Assembly (NCBI GenBank): GCA_037783415.1
Contig: JAZGTN010000026.1
Coordinates: 3,555,001-3,619,000 of the forward strand
DNA: 64,000 nucleotides
Direction: 5' to 3'
Source of the DNA: Leptasterias polaris
Taxonomy: Eukaryota > Echinodermata > Asteroidea > Forcipulatida > Asteriidae
Position numbers and translations under genes: made by a program. This document shows, piece by piece, positions 9,951 to 19,352 of this stretch. Positions within the stretch are counted from its first letter, which is position 1; the number at the start of each line of letters is the position of its first letter. The notes beneath the pieces are model-generated. The model saw only the letters and a program-made list of their open reading frames with translations, ran no database searches and was not told where the DNA came from.

Positions 9951-11409
9951 CAAACAGGAGGAAATATTGAAACCTTGCTGGAGGTTTCTTTTATCGTCCA
10001 CTGTAGTGATAATGTTTCTACCCTAGCATTACACTAGAATTGATGCGGTTCTGGCTCCCAGGGTGCCTGACTCATTTCTTGATCAGTGTTCTCGGAAACT
10101 CTGTCTCAATGACCCAAAGATGGGTAATTCTAACCCTGAATCCAAGCTAAAATCCCAGTTTCTAGGCCAGCCTGACCCAGAAATTAGTCCGGCCGTCTGG
10201 GTCCCGGACTCTTGTTCATATCTGACCAGGAGTGTAAAAAAGAACCTTGGTACAGAAAGTGTAATTTTTATTTTGTGTAAGCATACAATTGCAAGCATAA
10301 CTTTTTAAGAAAGTTTTTAAGTAGGTATTGAACATTGCTTGGTGGGGATACAATCTATTGAGGTTTGCGGTAACACCATGTGGTAACACCATGTGGTAAC
10401 ACCGTGGTTCTGAAAACAGTCAGTGGTGTAACAATTCAGTACGCCCTGATTGTCTTGAGAGAAACAGTCTAAATATTTCTATGATGTCAGACGGTCTTAA
10501 TTCTGAGAGAATATTGCAAAGCATTATGAAAGAACTCAGTAAAACAATGGCAAAGAACTAATTGCAATCGACGACTATTAAGTTTTTACTAGATATTTTA
10601 ATGAGATATAATTATTGCTAATATTATAAATAAAGGTAGCCTAGATAAATTAACCCTATCCCACACAGTTAATAACAAATTTACATCCCCAAGACAGGTG
10701 TGCACACAAATGGGTTTCATAATGAACAAATTATCTACATGTCCTTAAAAGCCACATTAAGAAGTTAGCGGTATTAAACAGTATTGGCAATGATAAAAAG
10801 CATCATTGTTTAATTTTAGTTTGATTGAAGTTCATACTACTGTATTACCTTTTTTCTGTGAAATATCTCCCTCTAAAATTAAGTTGTATTTTAGAAAACT
10901 GTCTCTGAAAACCTTAAAAAAAACGCAAAAGCTGATTTATGTTGTTACAACCGAATTTAAGGACAATGTGTTTACAGGCTGACATTTGTGCATGGTTTTT
11001 CACCATTTTCTCCTGACTTGCACAACAAATTTATCCAATTTTTTCACAGGTTTGTTATTTCATGTATATAGTTTATCACACAAAACATACACACTGTCTG
11101 CGACTATTTTGTCAGCTCTACCAATCCTGTATAATACCTTTAAGAACTGCATATTATTATTTTATAATGTTTCTAGTATCTTAAACATTTTCCCGTCAAT
11201 AGTATTTAATGAGGACTTCCAGGTTCCAATGTCATAGAGTTGCTGTCAAAGCAGAACACCAGTCGCATATGGTGCAAATGACATGGTATTTTGGCTGGTA
11301 ACCTTGTTCTGGTAAGTGGTTAGCATAATTTTGTTATGCTTAGCTACTTTCTGTGCTTAAGCAGCTCTACGAAATTGGGCAATGGTAGAATACACTCTAA
11401 AATATGGGC

Positions 11410-11620
11410 ATGTCCACGCACACACACACCCAGCTGTGTTTATGGTGTCAACCGAGGACTTCTCTTTGTTTTCCCATTTTCTTTTGAGACGTCCCCAGTG
11501 GTTTTGTACACGAAATCGAATCGAGGACGTCCTCGGTGTGACTTTTTCCCGGATCCCTTTTGTTAAAATCCTCTCCAAGTCCTCGGTTTGAATGCGTGCG
11601 TGTGTGTGTAGTGGAGGTGT
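11410..11620. mobile_element. Small TIR element with CA-repeat subterminal ends
   Basis: CAACCGAGGACTT (11449) and AAGTCCTCGGTTTG (11577-11590) are inverted, with CCACGCACACACACAC on the left mirrored by GTGTGTGTGTAGTGG on the right. It is a MITE of about 140-210 bp with no coding capacity. Confidence 0.5.
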
Positions 11621-11769
11621 ACATAAAGATTGACTGAATGGAACAAACTTTTAAAATAAGTAAGTTTTACACATATTTATATCTACGTCATATTGAAGAA
11701 AAAGTTACTTCCCTAATAAGGAGTTTCCACAAGATTAGTAGGTTGAAAATATAACTGTTCATTGGTCTT

Positions 11770-12010
11770 TGACAACTACAATAGATAGGTTGCAGTATGA
11801 CGTAAGTCGGCCATCTTTTACGGGCAATTTGGAACACACAGTCATGCGTTACGCGTGAGAACGGCGTGCAGCACGCGCACATTTCACAAAACTCATTGCG
11901 TGATTGGTTAGTGAACGACGCGGCTGCGTTAATAATTTGAGCGCTTGACGCGCCTGCAAGCCAAAATGCGATTTGCCCGTAAAGATGGCGTCTACTGGGA
12001 ACTATCTATA
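11770..12010. mobile_element. MITE with 'GCCATCTTTACGGGCAA' inverted ends
   Basis: GGCCATCTTTTACGGGCAAT (11809) pairs with TTGCCCGTAAAGATGGCG (11967), and the outer TAGATAGGTTGCAG / GGGAACTATCTA also pair loosely. Related sequence is at 46320-46520 (GCAGCCATCTTTACTGGTAA ... GTAAAGATGGCG). Confidence 0.55.
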
Positions 12011-13042
12011 TGTACTAATCTGCTGGAAATGCAAAATGTGTTATAACAGTTTTTAAAACAATTTTAAGTAATCGGCTACTTTTTAGTATCAAGAACATCA
12101 AGTTTTATATGAGCCTTTTTTAACTTGACTGTTTTAATTGAGTGATATATTTAACCTGGTCCACTGCGCACTAGAGTAACAATATATTTGTCTGATACAA
12201 TCATTTGATTGGTTACAAGTGAATTCTCAAATTGGATGCGCAAGTTTTGCTTTGTCACGTGGTTTGCGGCAAGCTTTTATGTAGCAACCTCCAGAGGGGT
12301 AAAAGCCTGGTACCAATGTGCCAATCACCTTCATTCAGAATTGGGTATGGGTGTTCGCCGTCTCTAACGTAAATACTTGTGACCATGTGATAAAAGGTAC
12401 CCTGCAGCTGTCTCTAGTCTGATGAATTCAAATTAAGCGGTCATTAATGACTGAGCAAGTCAGTGTACCAGACATTGTTAAAATCTACCTCGATAAAAGA
12501 CATGTTACTGTTAGTGACGGCTCTAGTGATGTAAAACTATGAAACTCCTGTTTTGTCTTTTTCTTAGGCATTTCGGTCCTCAAAATAACGACGTTAATCA
12601 TAATATTTTTGTTCTTTGTGTTGATGAGGCATATTGTATTTATTGTAATAAATTACCCACATCTACATGAATCGCCAAATATAAACTGAGGAGTAATGAA
12701 TGTTTGTTTAATTAGTAACCAATAAATCTTTAAAAGATGAAACATTTTATACAAATAAATTGTATAAGTTCTATTAAAAACAAAAACGTTCGCAATCTCC
12801 GTACAACCATAGAGCAAGGACCGGGTTGGTGGTACAACAAACTAAACCCATCCCAACATTTCATAGAGAGTAAAAAGATATCAAGAGTAATAATATTATA
12901 TAATATTGAACGTTAAAATAACTAGAGCCTACCACGAGCCATTAACTAGATGCAACTTGTTTAAACAAATTAATCAACACAATCATCTTTATGATGTGGT
13001 TGTTTATCATGCGGTTTCGCGGTAAAACTTTTACGATCACAC

Positions 13043-13326
13043 TTAACAGAATTTCCATGATCCGTAATTACTCCTCCCAGTAGATATACTGACGTATGCT
13101 TCAGTGGGTACCCTGCCATGGTAGGCCCCAGCATTCCACTCCACCACGGCGTCGGTGAATCCGCCCTTGCCGACCCTCACCATACCCGTTTCATACTCGA
13201 TCCAGAATGAGCGATATTCGTTGGGATCGAGGATGTTGTCCTCGACGTGGTTTTCTAAACGTGAGAAGCAGGTGTAAGGATGGCAGGCTCTTATGAATGT
13301 CTCATCACCGAAACCACAACCGATAC
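13043..13326 (-). CDS. Secreted Methyltransf_FA-domain protein, exon 3 (terminal)
   Basis: The acceptor is CATCTTCATAG. This exon encodes CIGCGFGDETFIRA (first Cys from the split codon), then EYRSFWIEYETGMVRVGKGG, then VEWNAGAYHGRVPTEAYVSI, ending ...YGSWKFC before TAA (13045-13043). The order 'IGG-N-S-IR ... FWI-W-G-I-VG-G ... W-D ... V-STG ... G-W' is the second half of the Pfam Methyltransf_FA (farnesoic acid O-methyltransferase-like) domain. Animal proteins with this domain are mostly of unknown or lectin-like function, and methyltransferase activity should not be assumed. Total protein: 213 aa over three exons. Confidence 0.85.
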
Positions 13327-13504
13327 CTATGAAGATGGAAGACAGCTCTTACAACTTACAAAAACACACCACTATACAATATTAGATACTTATATACAAT
13401 TTTAGATTCAACTTTTGGTTTGCTTTAATAACTTTGGTGAAAAGCGGCAGAAATGTGTGTGCACCCCTCAGCAAATATGCGGGTCAAAGGTCAGCAGCAC
13501 GACA

Positions 13505-13600
13505 ATAATATTACACCTTTACCAACTGAGCTATCTAGCCCTATGTTGGCGGTCTCCCTATTTTGTCAATATCTTTGGGGGTGCCAGTCAGAAGCCATTC
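13505..13600 (-). repeat. SINE family A fragment
   Basis: TTTACCAACTGAGCTATCTAG, CCCTATGTTGGCGGTCTCC and a following TCAATATCTTTGGGGG match the SINE at 1-120. The B-box side is missing. It lies in intron 2 of the Methyltransf_FA gene. Confidence 0.6.
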
Positions 13601-14772
13601 AACCGCAAACTGCCGTGTAGCCAGGGATCACACCCAAGTATACGATACAACCTGGGAAGCGGCAGCCAGGGGATCACCTTAAGGGGATGCGACTTTTTAT
13701 ATCAGATATCAAATAATAAACCACAAGGGAAACTGACTGGGTAAATTTTTAAATGATTTTGGGTTGAACAAAGAAAAATTGACTTGAGTGGGATTTGAAC
13801 CAACGACCTCTAGTAGGGTCAATTTATGAAAAAATACACATTAACCCCAAACAAATTGTAACAAAATGTTTTTTAACGGATTATGGTAGTATTGACCATC
13901 AAGAATAACATATTAAAAATCTAAGAAATTCCGAGCAAAGAAAAGCTGTTATTTTCAAAATGGCGTCCAAGATGGCCGCCATTACAATAAAATGGCAATA
14001 AGTCATTCATTATTTACCCTAGAGTCATCATTTTGGTGTCTACATCCATGTTTTGGGGGTCAAGAATCCCATTTAGACCAATAAAAATGTCATTGAGTAA
14101 TCAGGTAACCTAAAAATCCAAGATGGCGTCCAAGACGGCCGCCAATACACTAAAATACACTAAAAATACTATAAGTCTTTTACTTTTCACCTTAGAATTT
14201 CAATTTAGGTGTCTACATCTATGTTTTATGGGTCAAGAAACACATTAAGACCAATGAAAAATTCATTGAGTAATCAGGTCCTGAAAATCCAAGATGGCGT
14301 CCAAAACAACCAGTTACTTCTCCGTGAGGCTGCCGGTCCGGTGGATGCCCCTCTCCCCGTGCATGGCAGTGGGTAGCGGGCCTGGCTTCTTAAGTGACCC
14401 CGGGGGGTCAATTCGTGAAGCCCGCATGGGCGCGAGAGCGTGAGTTTACCGAGACCTTTTGTCGAGCCCGGCCTCATTCAGCTCTGCGCTAGCGGAACCC
14501 CCTCTTGGCATCCTGATTGCCATCCCTCCGGGATACGTCGAAGCATTTGTTGAGCCCTTGCCCAACCCCGGGGAACCAGACGGGCCGGGCGAGCTTCCAC
14601 GGCTCACCCAACCTGGGCGAATGATGGGGGACGGAGGCGGACGACACACGCCCCGGTTGATTTGTTCTTTTTCCCCCGGCGATTAGAATGAGAGAAGGGA
14701 TGGAGAGAGAGAGAGTGGCTTCGAGGGCGACAGGACCGGACCACTGGTGTGACCACCGCCTGGCCGTTATAC

Positions 14773-15130
14773 GCCTACCACATCCAAGGAAGGCAGCAGG
14801 CGCGCAAATTACCCACTCCCGACACGGGGGGGGGGGGGGGTAGTGACGAAAATGGGCCTTATGCATTGACGTCACCAAGCCGCCATCTTAGAGGTAAACC
14901 GATAATGAAACAATAGAAACGCGCTGATTTGTACGCGCGGCGCACAGGACTGGCCAATGAGCATCTTCCTTTTGACCTCTAGGCGAGGGCGCCCTACTCA
15001 AATGACGTCATATGCATCAGGTCTATTAGCAATACAGGACTCTTTCGAGGCCCATTGGAATATATGGGCACACTTTAAATCCTTTAACGAGGATCTATTG
15101 GAGGGCAAGTCTGGTGCCAGCAGCCGCAGA
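14773..15130 (+). pseudogene. 18S rRNA fragments, interrupted
   Basis: 14773-14857 holds CTACCACATCCAAGGAAGGC, AGCAGGCGCGCAAATTACCC and ACTCCCGACACGGGG, then an expanded G run and TAGTGACGAAAA. 15028-15130 resumes with CAATACAGGACTCTTTCGAG, TTTAAATCCTTTAACGAGGA and GGCAAGTCTGGTGCCAGCAG. These are contiguous in normal 18S (the 530-loop region), so a single piece was split by the element at 14858-15027. The 18S sequence stops at GCCAGCAGCCGC. The rest of 18S is absent on both sides, so it cannot yield a functional rRNA. Confidence 0.9.
14858..15027. mobile_element. GACGTCA-end MITE inserted in the captured 18S
   Basis: It has inverted-like ends (TATGCATTGACGTCA ... TGACGTCATATGCATCA), a GCCGCCATCTTAGAGGT start and a TTTTGACCTCTAGGCGAGGG block, as in the copies at 2505-2670 and 8100-8360. 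It splits an otherwise colinear 18S segment between GACGAAAA and CAATACAGG, so it arrived after the rDNA was captured, or the captured rDNA already carried it. Confidence 0.7.
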
Positions 15131-15252
15131 TATCTCGAACGCCCCGCAAGATCTTGACCCAAATCATCTGCGCCCGAGACCACGGGGCGCGGCAGAGCCC
15201 ATCATTGGTGATGGAACTGACGGTAACCGAGAGTGAAATCCAAGAGTTGTAC
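15131..15252 (+). other. Probable ITS1 remnant
   Basis: GC-rich sequence between the 18S break and the 5.8S start, containing CGAGACCACGGGGCGCGGC and ACGGTAACCGAGAGTGAAA. By position it should be internal transcribed spacer 1; spacers are too variable for me to confirm this by reading. Likewise 14314-14772 and 15400-15558 may be external or internal spacer. Confidence 0.5.
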
Positions 15253-15400
15253 AATTCTTGGCGGTGGATCACTCGATGAAGAAGGCAGCCAGCTGCGTGA
15301 ATCAGTGTGAATTGCAGAATGCAGTGATCATCGGCCTTTCGAACGCACATTGCGGCCCGGGTCGCACGTGGCCCGGGCCTTGTCCGCCGGAGGGTCGTAA
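15253..15400 (+). pseudogene. 5.8S rRNA pseudogene with internal deletion
   Basis: The sequence has TTGGCGGTGGATCACTCG, ATGAAGAAGGCAGCCAGCTG, GTGAATTGCAGAATGCAGTG and ATCATCGGCCTTTCGAACGC, the conserved 5.8S backbone. About 12 bases normally found between GATCACTCG and ATGAAGAA (GCTCGTGCGTCG-type) are missing, and several conserved positions are changed, so this is a pseudogene. The 3' end grades into probable ITS2. Confidence 0.88.
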
Positions 15401-16562
15401 GCACATAAACAAACCACCGTGCCGGAGTCCGCAGACACATTCGCAGCGCCCAGGTTGAACCGCGATGCAAGAACTTCCCCCCAACCCTCTCCCGGGCATC
15501 TATAACACAGGATTACCGATTAGACACAACAAAATAAACTCTCAGCAAATAGCTTTTAGCAAATTAGACAGCCATTTTGGACGCCATCTTGGATTTTTAG
15601 GTTACCTGATTCTCACTAAATTGTTATTGGTCTTAGTAGGTTTCTTGATCCATACAAGATAGATGTAGACACCAAAAATTAAACTCCCAATGTGAATATA
15701 GCCTTTTTAGTGTATTGGCGGCCATTTTGGACGCCATCTTGGAATTTTATGTTACCTCATTACTCAATGCTTCTTTTGTTGGTCTCAATGAGTTCTCTGA
15801 CCCCTAAAACCTGGGGATAGGCACCAACATTACGTCTGTAGGGTTAATAATGATTGACTTAGGATAGTATAGCGGCCATCTTGGACGCCATTTTGAAAAA
15901 ACGGCTTTCCGGTACTCTGATTTTCTTAGATTTTTAATATGTTATTTTTGATGTCCAATAGTACCTGAAACCGTTGGAAAACCTTTTGTTACAATTTTTT
16001 GGGGGTCAAACTGTATATTGACCCTACTACTCCGGTTTAATGTGCCGGCGCTCTACCAACTGAGCTGTCTAGCCCTATGTTGGCGGTCTCCTGCCAAATA
16101 AATAAATAAATGAAATACGGGTGATTACGAGTTCAAGCAAGGCCATTACGCGATGCGGTCAATGATTTTTGAAACATCTCACTCTGTCATTGTTCAAGCA
16201 AAGGAAGAGTTAATCAGAAAGAACAATTGATAGGTTAAATATGCAGCAGTCGAAGGTAAAGCATTGTTTGAAGATTATAAACCGGTCCCTGGTCTTAAGA
16301 TATTAATTGGGGTGGGATGCAAGTGGCTGACCTGGGAAGTCCTTTATAATTATATGGGCTCTCGCTTTTGGGAGTCTAGTCCGGCCGGGATCGATTTCAG
16401 AAAGAGCCAAGTTGATCTGTACTGGGAATCAGTAATAATTGCTAATAAGCAAAGTCGAATCATCTTAAGATGAATCTTAGTGCTGGTGAAATCGAACCGG
16501 GACTCATGTTGGCTCGATTCGATTCTCACCCAAATTCCATTTGATAAGTATTTAACACTTAC

Positions 16563-16727
16563 ATATCGCCGTGAATATTGACTCATCTGTCGCATTTTCG
16601 GAGAGGGCAATTTCAGCTTTATTCTCCGCCTTTACGCTGAAATTCACTCTGAATGGCATTTTGAAAGCTTCATGATGAAGGCCTGTGTAGCTGATTTGAT
16701 CTGAAGGTTCTGTGTTATAACTGCAGA
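16563..16727 (-). CDS. Secreted Methyltransf_FA-domain protein, exon 2
   Basis: The acceptor is TTTTCCCGTAG and the donor GTAAGTG. It encodes VCSYNTEPSDQISYTGLHHE, then AFKMPFRVNFSVKAENKAEI, then ALSENATDESIFTAI, in phase 1 at both ends. F-x-VKA-x-x-x-A-x-I-AL is the first strand of the Methyltransf_FA domain. The following 3.2-kb intron (13327-16562) contains two SINE copies and the rDNA-carrying element. Confidence 0.85.
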
Positions 16728-16861
16728 CTACGGGAAAAGGATGAATGTCAGATGTTTTCAGCGATCAGTGCCGTTATTTACGGGGTCTTTTAAATATGAT
16801 TTTTACTGATGCAGCTGGGGCTGAAAGCTTCCACATTATGGTTTAGTCACAGTGATGCTAA

Positions 16862-16940
16862 GGACCCAATTGTCACGACAGGGATTCAAACCGACACTCT
16901 GATGACTAGGCGATCATGACTTGAGACGAGCCGTTTGAGC
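16862..16940 (-). repeat. tRNA-derived SINE fragment (family C)
   Basis: TTGTCACGACAGGGATTCAAA then CCGACACTCTGATGACTAGG contains a B-box-like GGTTTGAATCCC on the minus strand. It is related to 44760-44830 (TCATGACCGGGATTCGAACC) and 48530-48610 (TTATGACCAGGATTTGAACC). Confidence 0.5.
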
Positions 16941-17029
16941 ACCTTAACTTTAGTGAGGTCACGATTGCCGTTTAAATATTTATTTGTTATGTGTTTAATT
17001 ATTGTAGAAATTAAAACCAACAAACTTAC

Positions 17030-17222
17030 CTTTTGCTGTTGGTCTGCAATTTGTTTTGAAGGCCGTGATCAGTTTGTTTCCAAGTACAGATGGTTTCTGC
17101 TCAGGTCCATCATTTGCAACAAATGCGCTACACATGCTCCCATCAACGGGCACACACAACAACCCCATCATAAAAATAACAGACGCAACAAGCGCCAAAA
17201 TGAGTCCCCGCCAAGTGTACAT
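17030..17222 (-). CDS. Secreted Methyltransf_FA-domain protein, exon 1 with signal peptide
   Basis: The ATG is at 17222 and the GTAAGT donor at 17029-17024; the exon is 64 codons plus one base. The first 28 residues (MYTWRGLILALVASVIFMMG then LLCVPVDG) form a convincing signal peptide, so the protein is probably secreted. The mature N-terminus begins near SMCSAFVANDGPEQKPS and has two Cys before the domain. All three exons join in phase 1 to a 213-residue product without stops, so this copy looks intact, unlike its relative at 18371-20400. A TATA-like element and a long hairpin lie just upstream. I infer a small extracellular, possibly carbohydrate-binding, protein; the ligand is unknown. Confidence 0.82.
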
Positions 17223-17262
17223 GATCTCAGTTATCCCGACTATGCCAAAAGAGGCATCTTAA

Positions 17263-17280
17263 CAAATTTATATATATATA
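17263..17280 (-). promoter_or_regulatory. TATA-like element upstream of the Methyltransf_FA gene
   Basis: The minus strand reads TATATATATATAAATTTG, ending about 42 bases before the ATG at 17222. The spacing allows a TATA box with a short 5' UTR. The sequence is also a simple TA run, so this is suggestive only. Confidence 0.35.
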
Positions 17281-17293
17281 CGTGATACACGGA

Positions 17294-17367
17294 AGCAGTC
17301 ACAATGCATAATTCAGTACTTAAATAATATAAAAGATCAGAGTACTGAATTATGCATTGTGACTACT
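17294..17367. repeat. 27-bp hairpin upstream of the Methyltransf_FA gene
   Basis: Arms 17294-17320 (AGCAGTCACAATGCATAATT...) and 17341-17367 (...AATTATGCATTGTGACTACT) pair over 27 bp with one mismatch and a 20-base AT-rich loop. It lies about 70 bp upstream of the start codon of the minus-strand gene, between the gene and its head-to-head pseudogene. Confidence 0.8.
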
Positions 17368-18257
17368 TCTCCTAATGGCAAGTGATTACAAGCTTTCGAA
17401 AGCCAAGGATACACATCAAGGGTTGATAATGGTACGTGTGTTAGGAGAAGGCTTCAATTAACTTTCTATATACAAAGAACAAGATGACTATTTTGTAAAC
17501 TAATGATCGATGTCATAAGCGTTTGTTGCAAACTAAACCACCCTTTTTATGAGCATGAAGTTTAAAGGCAGAAGGTAAAATGATAATTTTGTTTTATTTG
17601 AATACCTTTTCCTTTTAAATTGTTGTGCTTTAAAAATAATAAAATTGTGGTAAATTAAACGTAAAAACTACAATAAATCCTCTGTAAATGAAATGTGTAT
17701 GGTAATTTAAGGAAGGAATCCATGGACGTGAGACTAAATAATTCATTTTTCCACTTGAGTCAATTGAGTGGAACGATCACAAATAGACCAAATAGACCAC
17801 TGTACTGACGAATTCATTGGTATGTTTACCGAAGCTGAAGTAATTCCGACAGTGGTGAACAAACTGAACGTCATCAGTGCAAAGATAATGCACGATCTTA
17901 CACATAGGCCTATGCAAACTGTAAACTGTGTTATCGTGTAAAGTTCTTACAAGTGTGGCCCAAGAAGACTGATGCTGAGATAAAGTGTCTGAGGTGTGAG
18001 GACGGAAAGCAAACAGTGAATTCCAAACCAAGTCGGTTAAGTATGGCAGTTTGTCTTTTTCAGGGGACATAATAATATATACAAACTTTTTGTTTCTCTC
18101 ATTTTGAGAGTATTTTTTTGTAAAATTGCAGGGGATTCCTTTACTTTTTCCTGCAAAAGATTTTGGTAAATAAAAGTTCGAAATGTTATTCAATGCCACT
18201 CATTGAAAGTTATAGTTCAAATAGAACTATAAAACAAAATATGAAAATACTTTTCTT
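17368..18257. other. Spacer between the head-to-head gene and pseudogene
   Basis: AT-rich and without a supported gene. A first exon for the pseudogene (signal-peptide part) would be expected here, and I could not find one. Confidence 0.4.
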
Positions 18258-18357
18258 GAAAAGGCGACGGACAAAATTGAAAAGGCGACGGACAAAATTG
18301 AAAAGGCGACGGACAAAATTGAAAAGGCGACGGACAAAATTGAAAAGGCGACGGAAA
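18258..18357. repeat. 21-bp minisatellite, about 5 copies
   Basis: Four exact copies of GAAAAGGCGACGGACAAAATT plus a partial fifth that ends GACGGAAAGG. It abuts the start of the pseudogene. The long basic open frame (repeated KRRRTKL) across it comes from the 21-bp period. Confidence 0.9.
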
Positions 18358-18754
18358 GGAGTGGCACATTATGGAACACCATACTCATCCCAAACCATAC
18401 AGCTACATGTTTATTCTGGAGCCCCAGATATCGCCGTTTACGGTGAACTTCATTGTGAAAACTGGAGTTACCGCCATGGTAGGCCGGGACTGTCAGAGAA
18501 CAGGGATGATGCATCGGTCATTATTGAGATACGTAAGTTCGATTCAGAACTCCAATTGTCACACAAAATAATGCACAAGAGTACATCTCGATAGCCGAAA
18601 AATAACAAATTTTATGTCGGTTTTATCCATTTTCTTTCTCTTCTGGTTGCATCGTGTCAGTAGGCTATACCCTCCCCCCATGTCCGTTGACAAGTCAATC
18701 TTGACTAAATACACAGAAGCTGTCCAGTTTACCGCCGAGGGCGTCTGATATTAC

Positions 18755-19080
18755 CTTAAAGGAAAGGTATACCTTTGGTAATCACTCTTAAAATTAATGG
18801 CAATAACAACTTAATTGGTTAAAAGTAAATTAGCTTCCAATAGTATAAGCATTTTGAGAACCATTTTGCTTCGAAGTAATTTGATTATGGAAAAAGATAT
18901 CAGGTTTTATACCCAAACTTTGAATCTGAGAAACATGTCTGCCAGAAACGTTTCTCAGATTGTGTATTCCTTTGGGGATTATTCTTCCTGCGTGGACATA
19001 ATTCAATTCGGTTTTTCGGTGATAGGGGCCCCCTATATCAAAGACGAGACCACCTTTTAAAGTGAAATTTTCACAGGTTA
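18755..19080. mobile_element. MITE-like repeat, 'ACCTTAAAGG ... CCTTTTAAAGT' ends
   Basis: Internal blocks such as ATCTGAGAAACATGTCTGCC / CAGAAACGTTTCTCAGATTG and the ends CCTTAAAGGAAAGGTATACC / GACCACCTTTTAAAGTG resemble a family I remember as abundant in echinoderms. It lies in the pseudogene's intron. A short piece with ACGTTTCTCAGATTGTG is also at 23447-23463. Confidence 0.5.
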
Positions 19081-19352
19081 GTTTTATTGTATAGGCCTAC
19101 ATCTACATATTTATAGGATTAAAATAATCGAACGGTTCCAAAAACTAAAGGTATGCTCTGAATTAAGCTGCATATAAAGAGAACACTTTCGAGGTAATTT
19201 TGTGTGAATCATTAAGCCAATCCAATCCAACGACAATGTGTTCCTTTTGGCACTAAAAGTATAGCTATAAAGCAAAACAAAATTACAAGAGTAAGATAAA
19301 CGTCACAACATCACGTCACATGTTCAAACTGTGACTGGTATCAGGCATACTC

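Larger units (their letters stand above)
9951..13042. other. Intergenic region between ADPRM and the Methyltransf_FA gene
   Basis: No gene is supported. It holds a short triplication of GGTAACACCATGT (10370-10405), a fragment of the 'GCTGGTAACC' repeat (11270-11370), two MITE-like elements (11410-11620 and 11770-12010), and AT-rich sequence. TTTATT at 12639-12644 (AATAAA on the minus strand) could be a polyadenylation signal for the minus-strand gene ending at 13043, but it is about 400 bp downstream. Confidence 0.5.
13811..16029. mobile_element. Long-TIR element carrying rDNA fragments
   Basis: The element starts TAGTAGGGTCAAT and ends ATTGACCCTACTA, flanked by CTC on both sides (13808-13810 and 16030-16032). 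The inverted repeats extend about 490 bp (13811 to about 14313, and about 15560 to 16029), with shared blocks such as ATAACATATTAAAAATCTAAG and AAAATGGCGTCCAAGATGGCC. Each arm contains about three degenerate copies of a module of roughly 145 bp that includes CCAAGATGGCGTCCAA, GTGTCTACATC and CATTGAGTAATCAGG. The core (about 14314-15558) is GC-rich ribosomal DNA. There is no transposase, so it is non-autonomous; a 3-bp target duplication is compatible with several DNA-transposon superfamilies and I do not assign one. Confidence 0.85.
13781..16095 (-). repeat. SINE family A copy split by a 2.2-kb insertion
   Basis: The B-box half (GAGTGGGATTTGAACC, about 13785-13800) lies before the insertion. 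The rest (CTCCGGTTTAATGTGCCGGC, GCTCTACCAACTGAGCTGTC, TAGCCCTATGTTGGCGGTCT) resumes at 16030. Removing 13811-16029 and one CTC restores a SINE colinear with 1-120. Confidence 0.75.

Noticed and set aside
14459..14878. Open frames of 75-129 codons within the rDNA cargo.
   Set aside because: GC-rich rRNA and spacer sequence produces chance frames; the nucleotide similarity is to rRNA.
18163..18594. 143-codon frame with a KRRRTKL repeat.
   Set aside because: It is the 21-bp minisatellite fused by chance to the pseudogene exon.
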